Source: Schaedlerella arabinosiphila (lineage in GTDB: Bacteria > Bacillota > Clostridia > Lachnospirales > Lachnospiraceae). Taken from it: a stretch of 64,000 nt of DNA. Shown here one piece after another: positions 1 to 9,540 of this stretch. Position 1 is the first letter of the stretch. Each line of letters begins with the position of its first letter. Where the stretch lies: NCBI RefSeq assembly GCF_003885045.1, contig NZ_RHJS01000002.1, forward strand, positions 372,001-436,000, read 5' to 3'. The position numbers and the translations under genes are program-made. Below the pieces are notes generated by a model, which saw only the letters and a list, made by a program, of their open reading frames with translations, made no database searches and was not told where the DNA came from.

Positions 1-2
1 CC

Positions 3-1901
3 ACGCTGCTTCATTTTATACAGGGATTCCAGTGGGGAATCTGGGCGCGCAGCTATGTCCTGCACTGGAAGTCCATGAATGAGGTGGTATCTGCCCTGTC
101 CGGATATCTCACACTGTCAGACGATGAGAAATATGCGATCCTTGCATCAGATACGGTATCCGAGCGTATGGAACGGATCGAAAAAGCAATCTATGAATTT
201 ATCGAGATGGCCAGGGTCAGCGAGGAAGCGGAGACGGCGCAGCAGGAGAAGCATGAGAAGGTCTATCGGGAAGAAGCCATCAAGAAGCAGATCGATTTTC
301 TGCAGAGGCAGCTCGACGAGATGCATCCGGAAAATGTCTCCGATATCCGGAAGTTTGAACAAAAGCTCCAGGATTCCGGGATGAACCAGGATGCGAGAAA
401 GGAAGCCGACAAGGTTCTCAACCGGATGAAGCAGGAAGGGAAGGACAGCCACGAGTACGGGCTGCTCTATGACTATCTGGACTTTGTTACCAGCCTGTCT
501 TGGAGAAAAATGGACGCGGAGGATGTGGATCTGAAGGAATCCGAGGAGATCCTGGACCGCGAGCATTACGGACTGAAAAAGGTGAAGCAGAGGATCGTGC
601 AGCAAATGGCGGTGATGGCGCTCAAACAGAGCCAGTCCGGCTCGATCCTGCTGTTTGTAGGCGCGCCGGGAACCGGAAAGACGAGTATCGGCCAGAGCAT
701 TGCAGAGGCACTGCACCGGAAGTATGTCCGGGTCAGCTTGGGCGGCGTGCGCGACGAGGCGGAGATCCGGGGACACCGCAGAACCTACGTGGGTGCCATG
801 CCGGGCAGGATCATGGAGGGGATGAAGCGCTGCGGGACCTCCAATCCGGTGATGGTATTGGATGAGGTGGATAAGCTGTCCAGGGATTACAGCGGCGATC
901 CGGCAAGCGCGCTGCTGGAAGTATTGGACCCGGAGCAGAATAATAATTTTACGGATCATTATATGAATGTGCCTTACGACCTGTCGGATGTGCTGTTTGT
1001 ATGTACGGCCAATACCACGGACACGATACCGGAGCCTTTGCTGAACCGGATGGAGGTGATCCAGTTCCCGGGCTACACGGCGGTGGAGAAGTTCCAGATC
1101 GCGAGGAAGCATCTGCTGCCCAAAGCCATGAAGGGAATGGGAATCAAGGCCCAGAACCTGAAAGTGACGGATCAGGCTGTCCAGGCCATCATCAGTGATT
1201 ATACCAGGGAATCCGGCGTTCGCGGACTGAAAAAGCGGCTGGACGGCCTGTGCAGATACGCGGCGGTGAAGCTGGTCAAGGGCGAGCAGAAGAGCATCAC
1301 GGTGAGCCCCAAAAGGCTGCCGGAATTTTTGGACCGGAAGCCCATCCGGCATGAGGAAGCGCTGGAGGAGAAGAAACAGGGGATTGTCACCGGGCTTGCG
1401 TGGACGGCAGCAGGTGGGGAGATCCTTTTCGTAGAGACCTTATTTACCAAAGGGGAAGGAAAGGTGAAGGTCACCGGACAGCTCGGGGATGTGATGAAGG
1501 AGTCCGCCCAGATTGCGGTCAGCCTTGTAAAATCCAGATATCCCGAAGCGGCGGAGGTATTCAAGACCAATGACCTGCATATCCACGTGCCATCAGGCGC
1601 GGTTCCGAAGGACGGACCTTCAGCCGGGATCACCCTGACCACGGCCCTGGCGTCATTAGTAACCGAAAAGCCGGTGAGCCCGGAATACGCCATGACAGGC
1701 GAGGTGTCCCTGCGGGGGACGGTGATGCCCATCGGCGGCCTGCCGGAAAAGCTGATGGCAGCGCAGCGGGCCGGGATCTCCAAGGTATTTATACCGGAGG
1801 ACAATGTGGACGATCTGGACGATGTGGCGGAGGAAGTGAAGGAGAAGCTGGAGATCATACCGGTGAAGAAGGTAGAGGAAGTGCTGGAGAGGGTTCTTTG
1901 A
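3..1901 (+). CDS. lon: Lon protease (3' part; 5' end outside window)
   Basis: ATP-dependent serine protease of the cytosol that degrades misfolded and regulatory proteins. The reading frame is open from the window edge, so the gene starts upstream. The first ATG in the window (75) lies inside the usual N-terminal/coiled-coil region and is not the true start. The AAA+ domain has Walker A GAPGTGKTS, Walker B VMVLDEVDKLS and the Lon-typical GGVRDEAEIRGHRRTYVGAMPG stretch in pieces. The C-terminal S16 domain has the catalytic Ser (codon 1620, in PKDGPSAGIT) and Lys (codon 1749, in GLPEKLMAAQ), so the enzyme should be active. About 630 residues are present of a family length near 770. A Nudix gene follows on the same strand 93 bp downstream. 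Confidence 0.96.
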   Translation, partial: TLLHFIQGFQWGIWARSYVLHWKSMNEVVSALSGYLTLSDDEKYAILASDTVSERMERIEKAIYEFIEMARVSEEAETAQQEKHEKVYREEAIKKQIDFLQRQLDEMHPENVSDIRKFEQKLQDSGMNQDARKEADKVLNRMKQEGKDSHEYGLLYDYLDFVTSLSWRKMDAEDVDLKESEEILDREHYGLKKVKQRIVQQMAVMALKQSQSGSILLFVGAPGTGKTSIGQSIAEALHRKYVRVSLGGVRDEAEIRGHRRTYVGAMPGRIMEGMKRCGTSNPVMVLDEVDKLSRDYSGDPASALLEVLDPEQNNNFTDHYMNVPYDLSDVLFVCTANTTDTIPEPLLNRMEVIQFPGYTAVEKFQIARKHLLPKAMKGMGIKAQNLKVTDQAVQAIISDYTRESGVRGLKKRLDGLCRYAAVKLVKGEQKSITVSPKRLPEFLDRKPIRHEEALEEKKQGIVTGLAWTAAGGEILFVETLFTKGEGKVKVTGQLGDVMKESAQIAVSLVKSRYPEAAEVFKTNDLHIHVPSGAVPKDGPSAGITLTTALASLVTEKPVSPEYAMTGEVSLRGTVMPIGGLPEKLMAAQRAGISKVFIPEDNVDDLDDVAEEVKEKLEIIPVKKVEEVLERVL

Positions 1902-1994
1902 GATAAGAGACGCGCGGCCTCGGAACCGGATTGAGAGAAGCGCGGACAGTAAGGCGCGGACAAATATACTGCTGATAAAAAAGAGGTGGGAATG

Positions 1995-2489
1995 ATGGTC
2001 AGTTTGAGTACATTGTGTTATATCGAAAAAGACGATCAATATTTGATGCTTCACAGGACGGTGAAGAAGAATGACATCAATAAGGACAAATGGATCGGTG
2101 TGGGCGGACATTTTGAAAAAGGGGAAAGCCCGGAGGAATGTCTGCTCCGTGAGGTGAAGGAGGAGACAGGATATACGCTGACTTCCTGGAAATACAGGGG
2201 AATCGTGACGTTTCTCTATGGGGAGGACGTGACGGAGTACATGTCCCTCTATACGGCGGAAGGGTTTGAGGGAGACGCGATTCCCTGTGATGAAGGAGAG
2301 CTGGAGTGGGTGGAAAAGAAAAAGATCCAGGAGCTGGACATCTGGGAAGGGGATAAGATCTTCCTCAGGCTTTTGGAGGAAGGGCATCCGTTCTTTTCCT
2401 TGAAGCTGGTCTATGACGCCAAGGGAACTCTGCTGTATGCGGCGCTGGATGGGAAGCAGATGGAATTAGGCGTGCAGACAGACCGGTGA
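1995..2489 (+). CDS. Nudix hydrolase, 8-oxo-dGTP diphosphatase type
   Basis: Hydrolyses nucleoside diphosphate derivatives, most likely 8-oxo-dGTP or a related oxidised nucleotide, in the cytosol. The Nudix box is complete: Gly, five residues, Glu, seven residues, then REVKEETGY. The N-terminal pattern of TLCYIEKDDQYLMLHRT and WIGVGGHFE is that of the MutT/NUDT1-like group. A GTG at 1986 and ATGs at 1992 and 1995 are in frame. The AGGTGG at 1984-1989 sits five bases before 1995, so 1995 is chosen. The family and fold are clear; the substrate is inferred. It could be transcribed with lon, and it ends before a hairpin shared with the convergent kinase-like gene. Confidence 0.88.
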   Translation: MVSLSTLCYIEKDDQYLMLHRTVKKNDINKDKWIGVGGHFEKGESPEECLLREVKEETGYTLTSWKYRGIVTFLYGEDVTEYMSLYTAEGFEGDAIPCDEGELEWVEKKKIQELDIWEGDKIFLRLLEEGHPFFSLKLVYDAKGTLLYAALDGKQMELGVQTDR

Positions 2490-2513
2490 TTACGCGGAGA
2501 ACCGAATGAACAA

Positions 2514-2578
2514 AAAACCTGTATCCGGAACCGGGCAGGCTCTTTTACAGAAGCGTGCAGATCCCGGATACAGGTTTT
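2514..2578. terminator. Bidirectional hairpin between convergent genes
   Basis: A perfect 15-bp inverted repeat (2514-2528 with 2564-2578) encloses a 35-base loop. An A-run precedes the left arm and a T-run ends the right arm, so it could terminate both the Nudix gene (+) and the cytidylate-kinase-like gene (-). The loop is longer than usual for an intrinsic terminator. Confidence 0.6.
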
Positions 2579-2648
2579 GGAAATGCTTTTGGATACGGAA
2601 AAAGCAGGCGGACGCTTGTGCTGCTACTTTGGCCGTATGTATGTTCAA

Positions 2649-3275
2649 TCAGCTGACGTCTGCAGCAGATTCAGGGCAGTAGCGGTCTTCATAGGCGGCC
2701 TTTAAGATCTGGACAGCCTGTGTTTCCGTAAATCGGCTGCTGTCGATGCACAGATCGTAAGAAGTGATGTCCAGCCATTTTTCATCCGTAAAATACTCGT
2801 AATAATTGCGCCGCTCTTTGTCCATTTTCTTTACATAAACACGTGCGTCCCGTTCCGGAATATCCATCCGTTCGGCAGCCGTTGATACCCGGAAGTCGAA
2901 GGGGGCGTGGATAAACACGCGCAACGCCCGTTTTTCCAGGATATGTCCGGCACAGCGCCCGATGATGACACAGTCCTCACGTTCGGAAAGGGAGAGGATG
3001 ATCTCGCTTTCGGCCTGGTAGAGTACGTCATTCATGGGATAAAAGCGGTATTGGGGCGCCATCTGCATTGGTTCGTCCAGGGGATAACGCCACTGGCTGG
3101 CCCGCTTTTCGTCTACTTTCTGCAGTTCTTCATATGGGATGCCTTCCTTTTCGCTTGCAATCCGGATGAGTTCCTTGTCATAGTAATGGATTCCCAGCTC
3201 GTCCGACAGTGCCTTTCCAATCTTTCTCCCATTGCTCCCATACATCCGATTGATGGTAATGATTCGTTTTGTCAT
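2649..3275 (-). CDS. Cytidylate kinase-like family protein
   Basis: A P-loop nucleotide kinase-like protein of 208 residues that matches the cytidylate-kinase-like family found throughout Clostridia. The N-terminus ITINRMYGSNGRKIGKALSD is a shortened P-loop region (GSNGRKIG instead of the canonical GxxGxGK[ST]). It is followed by YYDKELIRIA, the CVIIGRCAGHIL strand and a Cmk-like VRVFIHAP/ERD-R region. The substrate is not known and true CMP kinase activity is not implied. The start is supported by AAAGGAG upstream on the minus strand. It is transcribed alone, convergent to the Nudix gene. Confidence 0.85.
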   Translation of the reverse strand: MTKRIITINRMYGSNGRKIGKALSDELGIHYYDKELIRIASEKEGIPYEELQKVDEKRASQWRYPLDEPMQMAPQYRFYPMNDVLYQAESEIILSLSEREDCVIIGRCAGHILEKRALRVFIHAPFDFRVSTAAERMDIPERDARVYVKKMDKERRNYYEYFTDEKWLDITSYDLCIDSSRFTETQAVQILKAAYEDRYCPESAADVS

Positions 3276-3814
3276 ATTACAGGGCTCCTTTCACTTCCGT
3301 ACCGCGCAGCAGGCTGCATGGCATCGGGATACCTTGGTGTGCAGAAAAACCGCGGGCGGCGGGATTTCTGCGGTGGAAAAAATATCGGTTTCTATGGATA
3401 CATTATAACAGAATTTTCAGAAAATGACTATAAAAAGAGAAAGAAGGATGGATAATTCAGGGTCCCAGTTGTTACAGTTCACACGGCGTCGTGTACCCTG
3501 CTGCACAGCGTCTGGCCAATAAAGTGACATTTGCTATAATATCCAGCCCCTCGCCGAAGGTGACTGAAAAATGGGCTGGATACTGTTACTGGAACACCCA
3601 AAGGGTGTGGACATTAACGTAAAAAAACAGTCAATTCGCGTGTAAATTTGTATTTCATCTCATGGTTATGTTACACTTTTTGATAGCCGGGTCCTGCATA
3701 AATAATGTAGGAAATGTATTCGGGCACTATGGAAATATAGGGAAATAATGAAAACAAGCTGTACAGGATATTTTCCTATGGTTCTTGAAAAGGAAACAGG
3801 AAAGGAAGCATAAG
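3276..3814. other. Non-coding region with a repeat element
   Basis: This 539-bp gap lies between the divergently oriented kinase-like and GH2 genes. It holds a hairpin-rich repeat element (3471-3618, listed separately). A possible -35 TTGATA at 3680-3685 lies upstream of AT-rich DNA before the GH2 gene, but the -10 is poor. I see no convincing short gene. Confidence 0.5.
3471..3618 (+). repeat. Hairpin-rich short repeat element, copy A (MITE-like)
   Basis: This 148-bp element begins with GTTACAGTTCACAC and ends with GTGTGGACATTAAC, which are imperfect terminal inverted repeats. Inside are a stem TATCCAGCCC / GGGCTGGATA (3540-3549 with 3573-3582) and a stem ACACCC / GGGTGT (3594-3599 with 3603-3608). 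It aligns along its whole length with the element at 25121-25264. The first 23 bases match the sequence at 44441-44463 (opposite strand) with one mismatch. No transposase is present. No target duplication is obvious at this copy. Confidence 0.6.
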
Positions 3815-6229
3815 ATGAGAAAAGTGGATTTTAACGAAGGCTGGACCTGTAGATGCCTGACACGTGACGAGGCGGAGTATCCAGTGGCTCTGCCTCATGA
3901 CGCTATGTGGTCAGAGGCACGTACAGAGGCAAGTAAGGGAGAGAATAATATCGGATGGTTTGAAGGCGGAGACTATGAATACCGGAAATTATTTTTTGTA
4001 TCAGAAGATGACCGGGACAAGAAGATCCTGATAGAATTTGAAGGAGTCTATCATAATGCAGAGGTCTTTCTCAATGGGAAAAAGATTCTGTCCCGTCCCT
4101 ACGGCTATACCAACTTTTATGTGGATACAAAAGATGCGCTGCTTTACGGTGAGGAAAATGAAATCTGTGTGACCGCCTATAATTCGGATCAGCCCAACAG
4201 CCGTTGGTATCCGGGAACCGGAATATACCGCCCGGTATTTCTCTGGATTGGAGAGGAAAAGCACATTCCGGTTAACGGTGTGCGGATCCGCACCGTCAGT
4301 TATGAACCTGCTGTTATAGAGGTGGAAGTCAAAACCAGTATCAATGGCCGAGTGAAGATTGAGATTTTTGATGACAGCGAAAAGTGCATGGAAGTAAAAG
4401 AACTGGAAACCGAATCTCAAGCTTCTGTCCAGATGCAGATTCCGTCTCCAAAACTCTGGAACTGCGATACTCCAAATCTGTATCGCTGTAAAGTGACATT
4501 CGGGGAAGACGTCGTGGAAGAGCATTTTGGAATCCGGCTTCTGGAGTGGAACAAAGATGCAGGCCTCACCATCAATGGAAAACGTGTTATCCTCCGCGGC
4601 GCCTGTATCCATCACGACAATGGAATCCTGGGGGCATGTGCCTTCCCGGAAGCAGAGGAACGGAAAGTGCGGATTTTGAAGGAACAGGGCTACAATGCCC
4701 TGCGATCCGCCCATAATCCCTGCTCCAAAGCCATTTTGGATGCCTGTGACCGTCTGGGCATGTTGGTGATGGATGAATATGTGGATGTATGGTATATCCA
4801 CAAGACAGAGCATGATTATGTGGATCACCTCCCCCGCTGGTGGAAGCAGGATCTGAAAGATATGGTGGAAAAGGATTACAACCATCCGTCCGTCATTATG
4901 TATTCCACAGGAAATGAGGTATCGGAGACCTCCCAGAAAAAAGGAATAAAGCTGACAGGCCAGTTTACCCAGTACCTTCATTCTCTGGACAGCACCAGGC
5001 CGGTAACCTGCGGGATCAATATTTTCTTTAACTTTTTAAGTTCCGTCGGTTTTGGGGTTTACAGTGACGACAAGGCAAAAAAGAACGCACAGGCGGCGGA
5101 GAAGAATGCTCAGGCAGCACGAAAGAAAACAGATGCAGGGAAGGAAAAAAAGAAAAAACCGGTGGGAAGTGAATTTTATAATACTCTGGCCTGCCTTGCC
5201 GGGGATTATTTCATGAAATGCGGAGCCACGCTGTACCCCTGCGATTTAAAAACCAGAGACGCATTTGCCAATATGGATATTGCAGGTTATAATTACGGCA
5301 TCTTCCGCTATCTTCATGACCTAAAAAAATATCCGGACCGTCTGATTCTGGGAACAGAGACGTTCTGCAAGGATGCATATTCTTTCTGGGAGAAAGCAAA
5401 ACAGAATCCACGCATTCTGGGAGATTTTGTATGGGCCGGTATGGACTATATCGGAGAGACAGGCGACGGAGCCGCAGAATATTCGGACTATAAAGAAGAA
5501 AATCCGGCCTGCCGCATGACCGGAGGCAACGGGCGTGTGGATCTGCTTGGAAAACCACGGGCAGAGGCCGCATTTACCCGAGTCGCCTTTGAGCAGGAAA
5601 AGGGGCCGCTCATTGCGGTCAACCCGGTATACCAGAAGGAGAAGCTGAACCTGACCGGGTGGCAGCTGACGAAGGCGCTGGAAAGCTGGTCGTGGCACGG
5701 GTGTCAGGGGCAGACAGCCACGGTAGAAGTGTACGCAAGGGCCGCAGAAGTGGAACTTCTGGTGAACGGGCAGGCCGTGGGCAGAAAAAGCTATAAAAAT
5801 ACATGCCGCAGGGTATTTAAAACAAAATACGAGGATGGAGAAATCACGGCGGTTTCCTATGACAGCATGGGCAGGATCATCGGCCGTCTGACTTTGAAAA
5901 CAGCAGGGGAAGATATCCGGCTCAGGATTTGTCCGGAACAGCAGGAAGTAAAGCCAGGAAAGCTTGTGTTTATTCCGCTCCAATATACAGATGCAGAAGG
6001 GATCTGGAAGCCGATGGTGCGGGAGCGGCTGAAGGTATCTGTGGAAAACGGAGTCCTGATGGGGCTTGGCAGTGCAAATGCATATGTAAAAGGAAATTAT
6101 GCGCAGGATACGGCGGACACCTATTATGGGGAGGCCATGGCGGTTGTCAGGGCCGGGGAAGCCGGTGTGGTAACCGTAACGGTGGAAGACAGCCGGGGGA
6201 GCCATACTGTGGAGGTTCTGTGTAAATAA
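3815..6229 (+). CDS. Glycoside hydrolase family 2 (beta-galactosidase/beta-glucuronidase type)
   Basis: A cytosolic retaining exo-glycosidase of 804 residues without a signal peptide. In order it has an N-terminal sugar-binding sandwich (WFEGGDYEYRK, RWYPGTGIYRPV), an Ig-like domain, and a TIM barrel (NALRSAHNPCSKAILDACD). The acid/base Glu368 sits in GNEVSET and the nucleophile Glu515 in LGTETF. C-terminal beta domains complete the protein. An in-frame TTG lies at 3785, but ATG 3815 has AAAGGAAG six bases upstream. A lysine/alanine-rich stretch at about residues 418-449 interrupts the barrel. The substrate cannot be read from the sequence; a beta-galactoside is most likely. It precedes the GH3/GPH operon and probably works on the same glycan. 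Confidence 0.9.
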   Translation: MRKVDFNEGWTCRCLTRDEAEYPVALPHDAMWSEARTEASKGENNIGWFEGGDYEYRKLFFVSEDDRDKKILIEFEGVYHNAEVFLNGKKILSRPYGYTNFYVDTKDALLYGEENEICVTAYNSDQPNSRWYPGTGIYRPVFLWIGEEKHIPVNGVRIRTVSYEPAVIEVEVKTSINGRVKIEIFDDSEKCMEVKELETESQASVQMQIPSPKLWNCDTPNLYRCKVTFGEDVVEEHFGIRLLEWNKDAGLTINGKRVILRGACIHHDNGILGACAFPEAEERKVRILKEQGYNALRSAHNPCSKAILDACDRLGMLVMDEYVDVWYIHKTEHDYVDHLPRWWKQDLKDMVEKDYNHPSVIMYSTGNEVSETSQKKGIKLTGQFTQYLHSLDSTRPVTCGINIFFNFLSSVGFGVYSDDKAKKNAQAAEKNAQAARKKTDAGKEKKKKPVGSEFYNTLACLAGDYFMKCGATLYPCDLKTRDAFANMDIAGYNYGIFRYLHDLKKYPDRLILGTETFCKDAYSFWEKAKQNPRILGDFVWAGMDYIGETGDGAAEYSDYKEENPACRMTGGNGRVDLLGKPRAEAAFTRVAFEQEKGPLIAVNPVYQKEKLNLTGWQLTKALESWSWHGCQGQTATVEVYARAAEVELLVNGQAVGRKSYKNTCRRVFKTKYEDGEITAVSYDSMGRIIGRLTLKTAGEDIRLRICPEQQEVKPGKLVFIPLQYTDAEGIWKPMVRERLKVSVENGVLMGLGSANAYVKGNYAQDTADTYYGEAMAVVRAGEAGVVTVTVEDSRGSHTVEVLCK

Positions 6230-6341
6230 AAATATATAAAGTGATTGCTGGACATAATGGCAAGGACAAAAGAGCATCCATAAATACAGCGAACAGAGGG
6301 GACTTTTGATTTTGGACGAAAATAACCGGCCCCTCCATTCG

Positions 6342-6401
6342 CGTCAAAAAAAGTGCAGCTGACGTTCCTGGCCATCTGCCGGAAAAAAGACATGCTATAA
6401 T
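6342..6401 (+). promoter_or_regulatory. Promoter of the GH3 operon with TGACG/CGTCA elements
   Basis: A perfect -10 TATAAT lies at 6396-6401, 33 bases before the GH3 start, with no good -35, as in activator-dependent promoters. Upstream are CGTCA (6342-6346) and TGACG (6360-6364) in inverted arrangement. The same short words occur before the GH43 promoter at 16385-16413. The LytTR regulator encoded at 17971 is the candidate binder, by inference only. Confidence 0.5.
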
Positions 6402-6434
6402 CCTTACATCAAAAAGAGAAAGGGAGAGAAAGAG

Positions 6435-9400
6435 ATGAGTTACAGAAAAAATCTTTGGCGGGGCTTGTCCACCTGCACGGCATCATTGCTGGCGGTTTCT
6501 CTGGCAGCAGGTCCGCTCGTAGACAGCTATCGCACGGACATTGACAAATTCCTTGGAACGAAGAGCAGCATGATGGTCACGGAAAATACGGACGGAGAAG
6601 ATTTGTATACTTACAAGTCGGATTATTCCAGCACCACGGAACTTCTGGATTCCATCGAAGACCTGGGGGAACGTATGAGTGAAGAGGGCACGGTTCTGTT
6701 GAAAAATGAAAACAATGCCCTTCCGCTTACTGAGGAAGAGACACAGAAAATTTCCCTGCTGGGCTTTTCCAGTTACTATCCGGTACAGGGCGGCGATATG
6801 GGAAGTTCTCTGACAGCCAATGGCGGGGGCGGAACAGACAACGGCGGAACAGACGCAGATACGGTAGATTTTGTACAGGCATTGTCTGCAAAGGGCTTTG
6901 GCATGAATGAAAAACTGCAGGAGCTTTACAAAGGTCTGGAATCGAGCTTTAAGACAGAAATCGATATGTGGGGAAATATCATGGAATATTACCACATTAC
7001 CGCTCCGGCGACAGACGGTGTTTTTTCCAGCAAAGAGCCGTCTCAGGAAATCATGGACAGTACGGATCCTTCATGGAAAGACAGTATGGATGATTACAAT
7101 GTGATGCTGGTGACCATTGCACGTTCTTCTACGGAAAACGGAACCTATCTGCCGGGAGAGACGGGCGTAGACCCGTCACAGAATCTGAACCAGACAGATC
7201 CTTTGGGACTTTCCGATGATGAACGTGATCTGATCAATGCGGCAGTTGAGGCGAAAAAATCAAACGGTGGAAAAGTGATCGTGCTTCTGAATAACGCAAA
7301 TACCATGGAAATTGACGAGATCAAGAATCATACCGGTGTGGACGCGATCATGGAGATCGGCCTGCCGGGAGGATATGGTTTCTATGGAATCGCAGATGTC
7401 TTAAGTGGGGAGGCAAATCCTTCCGGCCATCTGACAGATACCTATGTTGTAAAGAATGCAAATTCTCCTGCGGCACAGAATTTTGGCAATTTCGCATGGA
7501 CAAACCCGGATCCGTCTACCAGCACCAATTCTTTTGAGGTAGAGGCGGAAGGGATCTACACGGGATATAAATATTACGAGACCCGTTATGCGGATGTGGT
7601 GCTCGGGCAGGGAAATGCTGCTTCTAAAGCAGGAAGTACCACAGGCGGCGCATGGGATTATGACAGTGAAGTTTCTTATCCATTTGGTTATGGGCTGTCC
7701 TACACGACTTTTGAGCAGGAACTGGAAAGTGTGGAGGTAGATCTGGATTCCAAAACAGTGACCGCAGAAGTAACAGTGACGAATACCGGTGACGTTGCGG
7801 GAAAAGATGTGGTACAGTTCTATACATCTGTTCCATATACCGAATATGACAAAGAGCATCTGGTAGAAAAATCGGCAATCCAGCTTCTGGATTATGAAAA
7901 GACAGATCTCATTGAGCCGGGTAAATCCGAGAAGGTGACCATCACGGCAGACGCGCAGGATATGGCAAGCTGGGATTCCACCTGCAAAAATGAGGCGGGG
8001 ACTGCGGGAAACTGGATTCTGGATGACGGAACTTATTATTTTACCGTAGGAAACGGAGCGCATGAGGCGGTCAATAATGTGCTTGCGGCACAGGGCGCGG
8101 CAGCAGACGGGGATGAGGGAAATGTAAAGACATGGGATTTAGACAACTTTGATTCGGAATCTTTTGCAGTGACATTAAACGGAACTCCGGTAGAAAACCA
8201 GCTTGCAGACGCAGATCTGAATTACTATATGCCTGATACGGTCACCTATCTGACCAGAAATGACTGGGAGGGCACCTGGCCAAAGACCTATCAGGATCTG
8301 ACGGCGACGGACGAGATGCTGGATATTATGGACAATGACATCCGTGAGATTACGGCCCAGGGCGACCCTGAGTCTGTCATATTCGGCGCGGATAACGGCC
8401 TGACACTGGCTGATCTAAAGGGCGTGACAGATATTGAAGACGAGCGGTGGAGCCAGCTGATCGACCAGATTGAACTGGAAGAGGCTTTGATCCGTACTGC
8501 ATTTGGCGGAACAAGCACGAAGATCATTGAATCCATCGTATCTCCTGAGGTAATTCAGAACGACGGGCCGAACGGTTTCAACTCCTATCCTCTGGGACAA
8601 TATGCCAATAAGGATGCTTCTACAGGAGACCCCTGTGCAGTCGATCCGGATGACCCGAACCTGGGCTACAGGATGGGGGTTATGGGAAATGGCACAATTA
8701 TGGGGCAGACCTTCAGCAAACAGCTCATGGAAGAATGGGGCAAGGTGATCGGAAACTACTCCCTGTGGGCAAATACAACGATTTTCTGGGGGGCAGGCAC
8801 GAACCTTCACCGTGTACCGTACAATGCGAGAAATCATGAGTATTTTTCAGAAGACGCAGTGCTGACAGCAGGACAGGCTTCCACATTCATTGCCGCAGGA
8901 CAGGAATACGGAACTATTATTGCGCCGAAGCATCTGGCATTTAATGATACGGAGATCAACCGGACCGGTATTGCTGCGTTTATGACCGAACAGGCGGCAA
9001 GGGAAAATGAACTCAGGGGGACACAGGATTGTATCGAAGAGGCAGGCGCCCTGGGTGTGATGTCCACCTATAACCGTGTGGGATGTACACAGAGCAATGC
9101 CCACGAAGGACTGCTCCTGAACATTCTCCATAAGGAATGGGGCTTCAAAGGCCTGATGTCGGAAGACTTCATCCAGGATCCGAATTATACGGTATTAAAA
9201 GAAGCCGTACATAACGGCGTGACCATGACCTGTAATACAGGTGACAACAATATTGAGGCAGTCTCTGCAAAATGGCCTTACTGGACCGTGGAAAATGTAA
9301 GCCAGGACGAGACTCTGCTTCAAGACTTGAAACAGGTGATGCTGTATCAGAATTATGCACTGGCGAATTCCAATGCAATGGATGGTATGTCTACCAGTAC

Positions 9401-9524
9401 CCACATCGAAAAGGTCAATACATGGTATGACAACCTGGTATTGGGCCTGAGAGCCGGATTTGGCATTCTGACAGTACTTTGCATCGCGATGTATCTTCTT
9501 GGAATGAAGAAGAAAGAGCAGTAG
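6435..9524 (+). CDS. Membrane-anchored GH3 beta-glucosidase, domain-permuted
   Basis: A retaining exo-beta-glycosidase of 1029 residues with reversed domain order. The alpha/beta sandwich (about residues 70-340, IVLLNNANTMEIDEI, GLPGGYGFYGIADVLSGEANPSG) and an Fn3-like domain (about 400-520) come first. The (beta/alpha)8 domain follows at about 640-960, with KHLAFNDTEINRTG and the nucleophile Asp911 in GFKGLMSEDF. Permuted GH3 enzymes of this layout are known in Ruminococcus and other Clostridia. The N-terminus has a membrane/signal segment (LSTCTASLLAVSLAAG), and the C-terminus has a membrane helix followed by lysines (GMKKKEQ). The catalytic part is therefore probably held outside the cell between two anchors. 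It heads an operon with a small membrane protein and a GPH importer. Confidence 0.92.
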   Translation: MSYRKNLWRGLSTCTASLLAVSLAAGPLVDSYRTDIDKFLGTKSSMMVTENTDGEDLYTYKSDYSSTTELLDSIEDLGERMSEEGTVLLKNENNALPLTEEETQKISLLGFSSYYPVQGGDMGSSLTANGGGGTDNGGTDADTVDFVQALSAKGFGMNEKLQELYKGLESSFKTEIDMWGNIMEYYHITAPATDGVFSSKEPSQEIMDSTDPSWKDSMDDYNVMLVTIARSSTENGTYLPGETGVDPSQNLNQTDPLGLSDDERDLINAAVEAKKSNGGKVIVLLNNANTMEIDEIKNHTGVDAIMEIGLPGGYGFYGIADVLSGEANPSGHLTDTYVVKNANSPAAQNFGNFAWTNPDPSTSTNSFEVEAEGIYTGYKYYETRYADVVLGQGNAASKAGSTTGGAWDYDSEVSYPFGYGLSYTTFEQELESVEVDLDSKTVTAEVTVTNTGDVAGKDVVQFYTSVPYTEYDKEHLVEKSAIQLLDYEKTDLIEPGKSEKVTITADAQDMASWDSTCKNEAGTAGNWILDDGTYYFTVGNGAHEAVNNVLAAQGAAADGDEGNVKTWDLDNFDSESFAVTLNGTPVENQLADADLNYYMPDTVTYLTRNDWEGTWPKTYQDLTATDEMLDIMDNDIREITAQGDPESVIFGADNGLTLADLKGVTDIEDERWSQLIDQIELEEALIRTAFGGTSTKIIESIVSPEVIQNDGPNGFNSYPLGQYANKDASTGDPCAVDPDDPNLGYRMGVMGNGTIMGQTFSKQLMEEWGKVIGNYSLWANTTIFWGAGTNLHRVPYNARNHEYFSEDAVLTAGQASTFIAAGQEYGTIIAPKHLAFNDTEINRTGIAAFMTEQAARENELRGTQDCIEEAGALGVMSTYNRVGCTQSNAHEGLLLNILHKEWGFKGLMSEDFIQDPNYTVLKEAVHNGVTMTCNTGDNNIEAVSAKWPYWTVENVSQDETLLQDLKQVMLYQNYALANSNAMDGMSTSTHIEKVNTWYDNLVLGLRAGFGILTVLCIAMYLLGMKKKEQ

Positions 9525-9540
9525 GAAAGGGGAAAATGAG

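Noticed and set aside
147..1352. Long open frame on the minus strand opposite lon (401 codons)
   Set aside because: It is antisense to conserved AAA+ and linker codons, has no ribosome site and a His/Arg/Leu-rich composition typical of a shadow frame.
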